A stretch of DNA of 6,582 nucleotides from MGBC120314 sp051880495 (GCA_051880495.1 JBJEOB010000149.1:1-6582); one strand, 5' to 3'; numbered from the stretch's first letter, positions 1 to 5,482 are shown. Notes: generated from the letters alone by a model not told the origin. Translations and numbers: made by a program.

Positions 1-490
1 CATGCTCCTGTAAGAATCTGCATGCACCATGAGTCAATTCCTGCAATGTCTCCGACTCTGCCAAGTGCCTTGGTGTAGCATCTTGCCGCAAATTCAGTGA
101 GGCTTATGTTACGGTTTCTGTATCTGTTAAGGATATCTGTCATTCCTGCGATGTCACTCATCTGTCCCTGGCTGATGCCGTATGTTTCGCATATTCCGGC
201 AAACTCTGTTGACATTACAAAGCCCTCGAATATTTTCTCAAGGTCTACTCCCGCATCAAGCGCATCTACCCAGATTTTCTTGCCGTCTGCATCTGCCACG
301 CGGTTAAGGAATGTGCTATAGAAGATTTCTACTTTCTGTTCATTTGTAAAACCGCTGTTAAGAAACTCATTACTGTTAACAAAACCGTAGCTTGCTGTTG
401 CGCCGTTATAAGTTCCGTTGGCAAGAAGCGTCACCCAGCTACTGATGCCTTCATCATCTCCTGCTCTGCCAAGAATATTTGTATAGAGTC
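1..490 (-). repeat. Long direct repeat, copy B (DUF4214-coding)
   Basis: Collinear with 2014-2503 at a constant offset of 2013 bases and no indel. By eye, bases 1-54 are identical to 2014-2067, and bases 201-290 match 2214-2303 at 87 of 90 positions. Similarity drops sharply towards the propeller. The repeat probably extends left of the window. Confidence 0.85.
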
Positions 491-1697
491 TTTCTACAAA
501 AGCCCTGATATAATCGATGCGGTCCAGAGGGAAAACAGGTTTTACAGGGACTTTTGAAGAGCTTGTTGTTCCGTCTCCCAACTGACCATAACTGTTTGCA
601 CCCCACGTATACAGTTCTCCGCTCGTGGTTACTACTCCGCTATAAGAGCTGCCTAAGCTTACCATTGCAATATTTTCCATTACTTTTTTCGGGGTACTGC
701 TGCTTGTTGTGGTTCCGTCTCCTAACTCACCGGCATTGTTACTACCCCACGTATACAGCTCTCCGCTCTTCGTTACTGCTGCACTGTGACCCCATCCCAA
801 GCTTACCGCTGCGACATTGTCCATTATTTTTACCGGGGTACTCTTATAAGAGCCCATCATGCCGATTCCTAACACACCGCCACTATTATTACCCCACATA
901 TACAGCTCTCCGCTCTTCGTTACTGCCGCACTGTAGTTACCTCCTAAGCTTACCATTGCGACATTGTCCATGATTTTTACAGGTTTACTTTTATCTTCTG
1001 TTGTTCCGTCTCCCAGCTGGCCATATTTGTTATATCCCCACATATACAGCTCTCCGCTCTTCGTTACTGCTGCACTGTGATTATCTCCTAAGCTTACCGT
1101 TGCAACATTGTCCATTATTTTTACCGAAGTTCTCTTATCTTGTGTTGTTCCGTCTCCCAGCTGGCCATATTGGTTATACCCCCACATATACAGTTCTCCG
1201 CTCTTCTTTACTGCACCGCTGTGGCTCCATCCTAAGCTTACCATTGTGACATCGTCCATTACTTTTACCGGGGATGTTCTCCATGTTTCTGTTGTTTCGT
1301 CTCCCAGCTTACCGCAATAGTTGTAACCCCACATATACAGTTCTCCGCTCTTCGTTACTGCCCCGCTGTAATCCTCATCTAAGCATACCATTGCGACATT
1401 GTCCATTATTTTTACCGGGGTAATCTTATCTTCTTTTGTCCCGTCTCCCAGCTGGCCATCACTATTATCACCCCATGTATACAGCTCTCCGTTTTGGGAT
1501 ATTGCGGCACTGCTGGCAAAGCCTAAGCTTACCGATACGATTTTTTTAGAATTTGCATCAGCCACTTCATTCAGATACAATGTATCTTCATTTGATGATA
1601 AAGCAGCATCAACATACTGCACATTACACATTATAATATTAAATGCCATAAGCACGGCCAATATTGATGCCATAATTCTTCTTCCTGTGTTGTTCAT
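1..1697 (-). CDS. Secreted RCC1-repeat / DUF4214 protein, downstream tandem paralogue (C-terminus cut by window edge)
   Basis: The frame is open from ATG at 1697 to the left edge: 565 codons visible with no stop. Compared with its upstream paralogue, about 82 residues are missing at the C-terminus. Residues 1-31 look like a Sec signal peptide: RR at 6-7, a hydrophobic core, and V-D-A before a cut near 31/32. Seven RCC1-type repeats follow, with blade tryptophans at 75, 123, 172, 220, 268, 317 and 365 (core W-G-x-N-x-x-G-x-L-G-D-G-T). The half-blade before W75 pairs with the last one to close a seven-bladed propeller. From about residue 395 comes the DUF4214 region, with module tryptophans near 421, 476 and 557. 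I see no transmembrane segment in the visible part. Blade 5 is irregular: 49 residues, with G-I-G-M-M-G in place of G-D-G-T. RCC1-like propellers usually bind proteins or other ligands; DUF4214 has no settled function but recurs in exported proteins. It lies 69 bases after the paralogue and is probably co-transcribed. Ligand and anchoring are unknown. Confidence 0.88.
   Translation of the reverse strand, partial: MNNTGRRIMASILAVLMAFNIIMCNVQYVDAALSSNEDTLYLNEVADANSKKIVSVSLGFASSAAISQNGELYTWGDNSDGQLGDGTKEDKITPVKIMDNVAMVCLDEDYSGAVTKSGELYMWGYNYCGKLGDETTETWRTSPVKVMDDVTMVSLGWSHSGAVKKSGELYMWGYNQYGQLGDGTTQDKRTSVKIMDNVATVSLGDNHSAAVTKSGELYMWGYNKYGQLGDGTTEDKSKPVKIMDNVAMVSLGGNYSAAVTKSGELYMWGNNSGGVLGIGMMGSYKSTPVKIMDNVAAVSLGWGHSAAVTKSGELYTWGSNNAGELGDGTTTSSSTPKKVMENIAMVSLGSSYSGVVTTSGELYTWGANSYGQLGDGTTSSSKVPVKPVFPLDRIDYIRAFVERLYTNILGRAGDDEGISSWVTLLANGTYNGATASYGFVNSNEFLNSGFTNEQKVEIFYSTFLNRVADADGKKIWVDALDAGVDLEKIFEGFVMSTEFAGICETYGISQGQMSDIAGMTDILNRYRNRNISLTEFAARCYTKALGRVGDIAGIDSWCMQILTGA
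606..1475 (-). repeat. In-frame tandem repeat array coding RCC1 blades (downstream paralogue)
   Basis: Six full consecutive units of 144 or 147 bases (48, 49, 48, 48, 49, 48 codons), counted from one blade tryptophan to the next; a seventh partial unit follows. Units share long near-identical stretches, such as the DNA for S-G-E-L-Y-M-W-G and for V-K-I-M-D-N-V-A. These stretches differ in both codons and residues from the other gene's array. Such an array could change copy number by recombination while staying in frame. Confidence 0.85.
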
Positions 1698-1712
1698 TTC
1701 ATTTTTCCTCCT
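1694..1712 (-). promoter_or_regulatory. Ribosome binding site with overlapping two-codon mini-ORF
   Basis: AGGAGG (complement of 1707-1712) lies 9 bases before the ATG at 1697 that opens the long reading frame. A second ATG at 1702 is only 4 bases from the AGGAGG and reads ATG-AAA-TGA. Its stop overlaps the real start as ATGA. The long frame can only use 1697. The mini-ORF may be chance, or may pass ribosomes to the main start by termination-reinitiation. Confidence 0.6.
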
Positions 1713-1744
1713 GCTGTTATAAATCTCCCTGTTTGCCGGGCAAC

Positions 1745-1761
1745 TCATACCATTAGTATGA
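1745..1761. repeat. Short inverted repeat between the two paralogues
   Basis: TCATAC (1745-1750) and GTATGA (1756-1761) form a 6-bp stem with a 5-base loop, just after the stop codon of the upstream paralogue. There is no T-tract after it on the minus strand, so it is not a convincing terminator. It may be a small mRNA-stability or processing hairpin, or chance. The rest of the 69-base gap holds only the ribosome site of the next gene. Confidence 0.35.
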
Positions 1762-1766
1762 ATTAT

Positions 1767-3686
1767 TTAATTTAATCCAAAGCTAGTAAGAATAGCCTTA
1801 AACTCTTCCGAATCTGCGAATCCGTCAAGCACCTGATCCCTTGTCCATTCATTTCTGTCAAGAAGGCCTACCCAAAGCTCGTAACCCGGTGCATCAAGCT
1901 CTCTTCCGAGAAATGTCTGGTAGAGGATTGATACATATTCTGCATTCGTTGTGTTCTTTGCAATAAATTCGTCCGAATGGAAGAAACCGTCTGCCGCTAC
2001 GTTTCTTGGTGTCCATGCTCCTGTAAGAATCTGCATGCACCATGAGTCAATTCCTGCAATGTCTCCGGCTCTTCCGAGTGCCCTGGTGTAGCATCTTGCA
2101 ATAAATTCCGTGAGGCTTATGCTTCGGTTTCTGTATCGGTTTAAAATATCTGTCATTCCATCAATGTCACTCATCTGACCTGCGCTGATTCCTGCTGCTT
2201 CGCAGATTCCGGCAAACTCTGTTGACATTACAAAGCCCTCAAATATTTTCTCAAGGTCTACTCCCGCATCGAGCGCATCTACCCAGATTTTCTTGCCGTC
2301 TGTATCCGCAGCACGGTTAAGGAATGTGTTATAAAAAATTTCTACTTTCTGCTCATTTGTAAGACCTCTTGATGCAAATTCATTGCTAAAGATGAAGCCA
2401 TAGCTGACGGTTGCACCGTTTTGGGTGCCATTCATAAGAAGCTTAACCCATGTATTAATTCCTTCTGCATCACCTGCTCGTTCAAGAATGTTAGTATATA
2501 ATCTTGTCACAAAGGATTTTATGTAGTCTGAAGGGTCTAATGTTATTGTTATTTTTATTGGAACCAACGAGTTTTCCGTTGTTCCGTCTCCCAACTGTCC
2601 CCTATAGTTATATCCCCACAGGTACAGGTCACCATTTGTCTTTATTGCTGCACTATGGTCACTGCCGAGGCTTATCCCTGCAACATTTTCCATTATTTTA
2701 ACAGGAACATTTGAATTAACCTCTGTTCCGTTTCCCAATTCTCCCAAAACACCAAGACCCCACAGGTACAAATCGCCGTTTGTCGTTACGGCTGCGCTAT
2801 GGTAACTGCCAAGACTTACCGCGGCTACATTTTCCATTACCTTTACAGGGACTTTCGAATTAGTTTCTGTTCCGTCTCCCAACTGACCGTACTCATTATT
2901 TCCCCACAGGTACAGGTCACCGTTTTTCGTTATTGCTGCGCTGTGGTAATAACCGAGACAAACTTCGGCTACATTTTCCATTATCTTTACAGGCACTGTT
3001 GAATTGTTTGTTGTCCCGTTTCCTAACTGGCCATAGTAATTATATCCCCACAGGTACAGGTCACCATTGGTCGTTATTGCTGCACTATGGTCATTACCAA
3101 GACTTAACTTTGCTGCATTTTCCATTACCTTGACAGGTAAATAAGACTCTGTTGTCGTTCCGTTACCCAACTTACCATGGTAATTTTCTCCCCACATATA
3201 TAAATCACCATTGGTTGCTATCGCACCACTATGGTACTTGCCGGCACTTACAGCGGCTACATTTTCCATAACTTTAACAGGCACAAGCGAATTGGATGTT
3301 GCTCCATTTCCAAGCTGACCCTCGTAATTACGGCCCCACATATAAAGGTCACCATTTGTTGTTACCGCTCCACTGTGATAATTACCAAAATCAGCATAAG
3401 CCACGTTCTCAAGAACCTTCAGCCCAACCAATGAATCAGTCTGCGTTCCGTCTCCTAACTGGCCATTTCCATTGTAACCCCAAGTGTACAAAGCACCGCT
3501 TTCCGTAACTACCGCGCTGTGGTATCCTCCGGCGCATACCTGCTTATAGTTTGAGTAAGCATTTTCCTCTTCCACAGTCGTTTCTGCCGTCTGTGCACTT
3601 ACAGACTGTACGCAGCCTAACACAGCACTTCCAGCCATGATTACTGAAGCTAATGTTGCCACAATTCTTTTATAACCCCTTCTCAT
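1767..3686 (-). CDS. Secreted seven-bladed RCC1-repeat protein with four DUF4214 modules
   Basis: 639 residues from ATG at 3686. An in-frame TTG at 3701 would add five residues but overlaps the GGAGG ribosome site, so 3686 is preferred. Residues 1-31 form a signal peptide: basic M-R-R-G-Y-K-R start, hydrophobic core, V-S-A before a cut near 31/32. Seven RCC1-type repeats have tryptophans at 69, 117, 165, 213, 261, 309 and 357, exactly 48 residues apart. The half-blade before W69 complements the last, as expected for a closed propeller. Residues 387-639 hold four DUF4214 modules with landmarks W413, W468, W549 and W605, each followed by a G-F ... E-F pair. Modules 1+2 resemble 3+4, so the region arose by duplication of a pair. 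There is no C-terminal membrane helix or LPXTG signal. It sits behind its own sigma-A promoter and is probably the first gene of a two-gene unit with its paralogue. Export and propeller fold are well supported; ligand and anchoring are unknown. Confidence 0.92.
   Translation of the reverse strand: MRRGYKRIVATLASVIMAGSAVLGCVQSVSAQTAETTVEEENAYSNYKQVCAGGYHSAVVTESGALYTWGYNGNGQLGDGTQTDSLVGLKVLENVAYADFGNYHSGAVTTNGDLYMWGRNYEGQLGNGATSNSLVPVKVMENVAAVSAGKYHSGAIATNGDLYMWGENYHGKLGNGTTTESYLPVKVMENAAKLSLGNDHSAAITTNGDLYLWGYNYYGQLGNGTTNNSTVPVKIMENVAEVCLGYYHSAAITKNGDLYLWGNNEYGQLGDGTETNSKVPVKVMENVAAVSLGSYHSAAVTTNGDLYLWGLGVLGELGNGTEVNSNVPVKIMENVAGISLGSDHSAAIKTNGDLYLWGYNYRGQLGDGTTENSLVPIKITITLDPSDYIKSFVTRLYTNILERAGDAEGINTWVKLLMNGTQNGATVSYGFIFSNEFASRGLTNEQKVEIFYNTFLNRAADTDGKKIWVDALDAGVDLEKIFEGFVMSTEFAGICEAAGISAGQMSDIDGMTDILNRYRNRSISLTEFIARCYTRALGRAGDIAGIDSWCMQILTGAWTPRNVAADGFFHSDEFIAKNTTNAEYVSILYQTFLGRELDAPGYELWVGLLDRNEWTRDQVLDGFADSEEFKAILTSFGLN
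2014..2503 (-). repeat. Long direct repeat, copy A (DUF4214-coding)
   Basis: This is the partner of the repeat at 1-490, inside the upstream paralogue. The encoded DUF4214 parts align without gaps over 171 residues with 143 identical by my count. One run of 34 identical residues spans the second module, around W468. Confidence 0.85.
2619..3482 (-). repeat. In-frame tandem repeat array coding RCC1 blades, exact 144-base period (upstream paralogue)
   Basis: Six full units of exactly 144 bases (48 codons each), followed by a partial seventh. The units share the DNA for N-G-D-L-Y-(M/L)-W-G and V-K-(V/I)-M-E-N-V-A. Differences gather at the x-N-x-x residues after W-G, the stretch after G-D/N-G-T, and the two residues before H-S. 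Confidence 0.85.
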
Positions 3687-3694
3687 CCAAAAAA

Positions 3695-3699
3695 CCTCC
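3695..3699 (-). promoter_or_regulatory. Ribosome binding site that fixes the start of the upstream RCC1-DUF4214 gene
   Basis: GGAGG, 8 bases before the ATG at 3686. The in-frame TTG at 3701 overlaps this site and would leave no ribosome site of its own, so it is very unlikely to be the start. Confidence 0.8.
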
Positions 3700-3712
3700 A
3701 AATTTTTTCTTA

Positions 3713-3742
3713 ATTATATACCAATGGGCGTGCAAATTTCAA
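3713..3742 (-). promoter_or_regulatory. Sigma-A-type promoter for the RCC1-DUF4214 pair
   Basis: On the minus strand, TTGAAA (3742-3737; 5 of 6 to TTGACA) and TATAAT (3718-3713; perfect) are separated by 18 bases. A start near 3706 would give a leader of about 20 bases that includes the GGAGG. TATATA two bases upstream is an alternative -10 with a 16-base spacer. The promoter lies just after the amidase operon terminator, so the pair is an independent unit. Confidence 0.75.
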
Positions 3743-3749
3743 CAAATAA

Positions 3750-3779
3750 GATAGAGAAATTGCGACGCAATTTCCTATC
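3750..3779. repeat. Near-perfect 30-base palindrome between terminator and promoter
   Basis: Arms of GATAG + GAAATTGCG and CGCAATTTC + CTATC around a single central A at 3765, with one unpaired A (3755) in the left arm. It begins 7 bases upstream of the -35 box and ends 1 base from the terminator T-tract. It could be an operator or activator site for the RCC1-DUF4214 promoter, a dispersed intergenic palindrome, or a second terminator hairpin. The minus-strand sequence after it (TCTATCTTATTTG) is only moderately T-rich. Confidence 0.7.
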
Positions 3780-3780
3780 A

Positions 3781-3822
3781 AATAAAAAGCAGCCTCCCAA
3801 GATTAATTGAGAAGCTGCTTTT
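3781..3822 (-). terminator. Rho-independent terminator of the hemW-HAD-amidase operon
   Basis: Arms at 3785-3800 and 3807-3822 pair over 16 bp, with two G-T wobbles, around a 6-base loop. The minus-strand 3' side runs into TTTTTATT (complement of 3781-3788). It begins 29 bases after the amidase stop codon. The other strand has only a four-T run, so plus-strand termination would be weaker. Confidence 0.9.
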
Positions 3823-3851
3823 GCAGAATAATATTTCCTTTTTATTTTCCC

Positions 3852-4766
3852 CTACGTCGTGATATACGTATTATACCTTGCTCTTCTTAGCCTTGCCTCC
3901 ATTCGTATTGCGTTTGGAAGAAATTCGTACGCACCGACCTGGACCTTGTAAAGGCCGTCATCGTAAATCATAAATGCCGGGAAGCCTTCCATCATCAATG
4001 AATTAAGAGTTCTGTCGGCATTTTCCTTGTTGCGGTACGCACCGACCTGGACGCGGTACAGCTTTCTGTCATCGCGCATTTCGTTTTCATCATAGACGGT
4101 GTAATTACCTCTCATATTATAATCCATGGCGTCCATGTTCTGATTCATTCCTTTATTCATGTTATTCATGCCGTCAGGATCCATGTCTCTCATTGTATTT
4201 GCAGTGGCTTCAACGCTTTCATCCGAATCACCCTGACTGCTATAAAGAGTCGTTAAGATTCCGTCTGCAATTCCCCTTGCAATCTGATTGAACTTTTCAT
4301 CAAAAAGGCGGTTATCCGAATCGTTATTTATAAAGCCGGCCTCAACAAGTGCAGCAGGCATTTCCGTTCTCTTTAAAACAACGAGGTTAGGGCGTTCAAC
4401 AATGCCCAGGTCCTTAAATCCCAGGGACGTCAGCTCAGAATTGATATTTCTTGCAAGTCTCGCTCTGGTTCCGTCATCCGAATATACAAGCACCTGCGAA
4501 CCACTGTAAGTATTTGGAGTTGTTCCTGAATTTCTGTGGATGGAAACAAATAAATCACCACCCATGTTATTGGCTTCCATAGCCTTCTGGAAAGGTGTGT
4601 CATAAACATCACCCGTTCTTGTGTATTCTACGTTGACGCCTTCATTTTCAAGTATTCTTCCTACCGCCATCGCAAGGCGCAGTGCATCATCTTTTTCCTG
4701 TCTGCCGTTGTACACTGCTCCGGAATCACTTCCGCCGTGTCCTGCATCTAAAATAACTGTTGCCAT
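3852..4766 (-). CDS. N-acetylmuramoyl-L-alanine amidase (Amidase_3) with C-terminal SPOR domain, CwlC-like
   Basis: 304 residues. The enzyme cleaves the amide between N-acetylmuramic acid and L-alanine of the stem peptide in peptidoglycan. The Amidase_3 domain (about 1-175) has all expected zinc and catalytic residues: H10 in D-A-G-H-G-G, E24 in R-Q-E-K-D, H77 in S-I-H-R-N, and E142 in A-L-V-E-A-G-F-I. A linker (about 178-233) is rich in Met, Asn and Asp. Residues 234-304 are a SPOR domain with the paired motifs R-V-Q-V-G-A-Y and K-V-Q-V-G-A-Y; SPOR domains bind denuded glycan strands. There is no signal peptide: the catalytic domain starts at residue 2. That layout matches Bacillus subtilis CwlC, a mother-cell lysis amidase made late in sporulation. 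The start at 4766 has AAGGAG 9 bases upstream. It is the last gene before the terminator. Enzyme class is secure; a sporulation role is inference from layout and a possible sigma-K promoter. A different housekeeping autolysin role is the alternative. Confidence 0.93.
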   Translation of the reverse strand: MATVILDAGHGGSDSGAVYNGRQEKDDALRLAMAVGRILENEGVNVEYTRTGDVYDTPFQKAMEANNMGGDLFVSIHRNSGTTPNTYSGSQVLVYSDDGTRARLARNINSELTSLGFKDLGIVERPNLVVLKRTEMPAALVEAGFINNDSDNRLFDEKFNQIARGIADGILTTLYSSQGDSDESVEATANTMRDMDPDGMNNMNKGMNQNMDAMDYNMRGNYTVYDENEMRDDRKLYRVQVGAYRNKENADRTLNSLMMEGFPAFMIYDDGLYKVQVGAYEFLPNAIRMEARLRRARYNTYITT

Positions 4767-4773
4767 TAAAAAA

Positions 4774-4814
4774 TGCTCCTTAACATACTCTCTCTAAATA
4801 GTATGCCGGGAGCA
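4774..4814 (-). promoter_or_regulatory. Hairpin that would mask the amidase ribosome binding site
   Basis: Outer arms TGCTCC (4774-4779) and GGAGCA (4809-4814) and inner arms CATACT (4784-4789) and AGTATG (4800-4805) give 12 bp in total, with a 10-base loop and a small internal loop. On the minus-strand RNA, the 3' outer arm contains the GGAG of the amidase ribosome site. A T-rich stretch (ATTTTTT) follows the stem, so a weak terminator or attenuator is the alternative reading. Folding energy was not computed. Confidence 0.55.
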
Positions 4815-4824
4815 ATTCATTTGT
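4797..4824 (-). promoter_or_regulatory. Possible sigma-K-like promoter for the amidase
   Basis: On the minus strand, AC (4824-4823), 17 bases, then CATACTATT (4805-4797), compared with the published sigma-K pattern AC-N17-CATANNNTA. All fixed positions match except the last base (T for A). Transcription would start near 4790, inside the hairpin loop and downstream of the hairpin's 5' arms. The pattern is short, so a chance match is possible; the case rests on the CwlC-like gene just behind it. Confidence 0.35.
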
Positions 4825-4829
4825 TATTT

Positions 4830-5468
4830 TTACAGTAAAATTTTATCGAGTTCCACAAGGCTGTCAATCTTGTGTTCATATCCCAAAATGTCTGTTCCAA
4901 AGCCATATGAAGCCCATATAAACGGAACGCCCGCCTCATGCGCCGAATTCATGTCACCAAGCGTGTCGCCGACATAAACAGGATTCTTAAAATTGTTACG
5001 CTTTGTTATAAGCTTAATGTTGTCAGCCTTTAAAAGACCCGTGTTTCCCGGGCATTCAATATCCACAAAGAAATCTTCTGCTTTATGAACCTTCAGAAAA
5101 ATTTCTATATATCCTGCCTGACAGTTGCTTACCACACACAGCTTGTGGCGTTTTGACAGTGCGCTCAGAGTTTCATAGAAGCCTTCGTATAAAATTCCGC
5201 CCTTTTCATTGAGCAGCTTGTGCTCGATATCTATGCAGTGATCAATAAAATCATCAAGCCTGTCTGCTTCAATATCCGGGTGTATTTTTCTTGCTATATC
5301 AGGAATGAGCATTCCCATGCAGGACTTAAATTCTTCGTCCGTAACCATGCTTTTTCCGTAGCCCATTTCCTCATATGCTCTGTCCCACGCCTCTTTATTT
5401 ACACCGGTTGCATCCCACAGGGTGCCGTCCAGGTCAAATATTATTCCATCATAATCCAGTCTGTCCAT
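4830..5468 (-). CDS. HAD-superfamily hydrolase, phosphoglycolate phosphatase-like (subfamily IA)
   Basis: 212 residues, complete. Motif I is F-D-L-D-G-T with nucleophile D12 and acid/base D14. Motif II is S114 in V-V-S-N-C. Motif III is probably K147 in G-L-L-K-A-D-N. Motif IV is G-D-T-x-G-D-M with D168 and D172. Residues about 19-95 form a helical insert between motifs I and II, the C1-type cap of phosphoglycolate phosphatase / beta-phosphoglucomutase relatives. It is a cytosolic, magnesium-dependent phosphohydrolase. The substrate cannot be read from sequence; a small phosphorylated metabolite is usual for the group. It starts 14 bases after the hemW stop, with AGGAG (complement of 5474-5478) 5 bases before the ATG, so it is almost surely co-transcribed with hemW. 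No link to heme handling is evident beyond that. Confidence 0.92.
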   Translation of the reverse strand: MDRLDYDGIIFDLDGTLWDATGVNKEAWDRAYEEMGYGKSMVTDEEFKSCMGMLIPDIARKIHPDIEADRLDDFIDHCIDIEHKLLNEKGGILYEGFYETLSALSKRHKLCVVSNCQAGYIEIFLKVHKAEDFFVDIECPGNTGLLKADNIKLITKRNNFKNPVYVGDTLGDMNSAHEAGVPFIWASYGFGTDILGYEHKIDSLVELDKILL

Positions 5469-5482
5469 TTCAACTCCTAAAT

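Noticed and set aside
1..1697. Possible pseudogene or frameshift in the left gene, because no complete frame ends in the window
   Set aside because: I translated it from ATG 1697 to base 1 without any stop or frame change; it simply runs off the window edge.
554..1722. Several plus-strand open frames with repeated Pro/Thr/Tyr/Leu-rich sequence across the repeat region
   Set aside because: They are antisense shadows of the in-frame RCC1 repeats; the 144-base period keeps the opposite frame open too. They lack ribosome sites and protein-like composition, and the minus-strand frame has clear domains.
1716..1745. Possible separate promoter for the downstream paralogue (TTGCCC, 16 bases, TATAAC on the minus strand)
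   Set aside because: Transcription would begin within or next to the AGGAGG and remove the ribosome site. The -35 is also weak, so read-through from the upstream paralogue is more likely.
606..3482. Regular repeats suggesting a CRISPR array
   Set aside because: The period is 144-147 bases, units are in frame and coding throughout, and there are no short repeats separated by unique spacers.
3597..3614. Lipoprotein signal (V-L-G-C at residues 22-25) in the upstream RCC1-DUF4214 protein
   Set aside because: It fits a loose lipobox, but V-S-A at 29-31 gives a good ordinary signal peptidase site and the paralogue has M before its Cys, which does not fit. Left as a minor possibility.
3687..3701. 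TTG at 3701 as the start of the upstream RCC1-DUF4214 gene
   Set aside because: It overlaps the GGAGG that serves ATG 3686 and leaves no ribosome site in front of itself.
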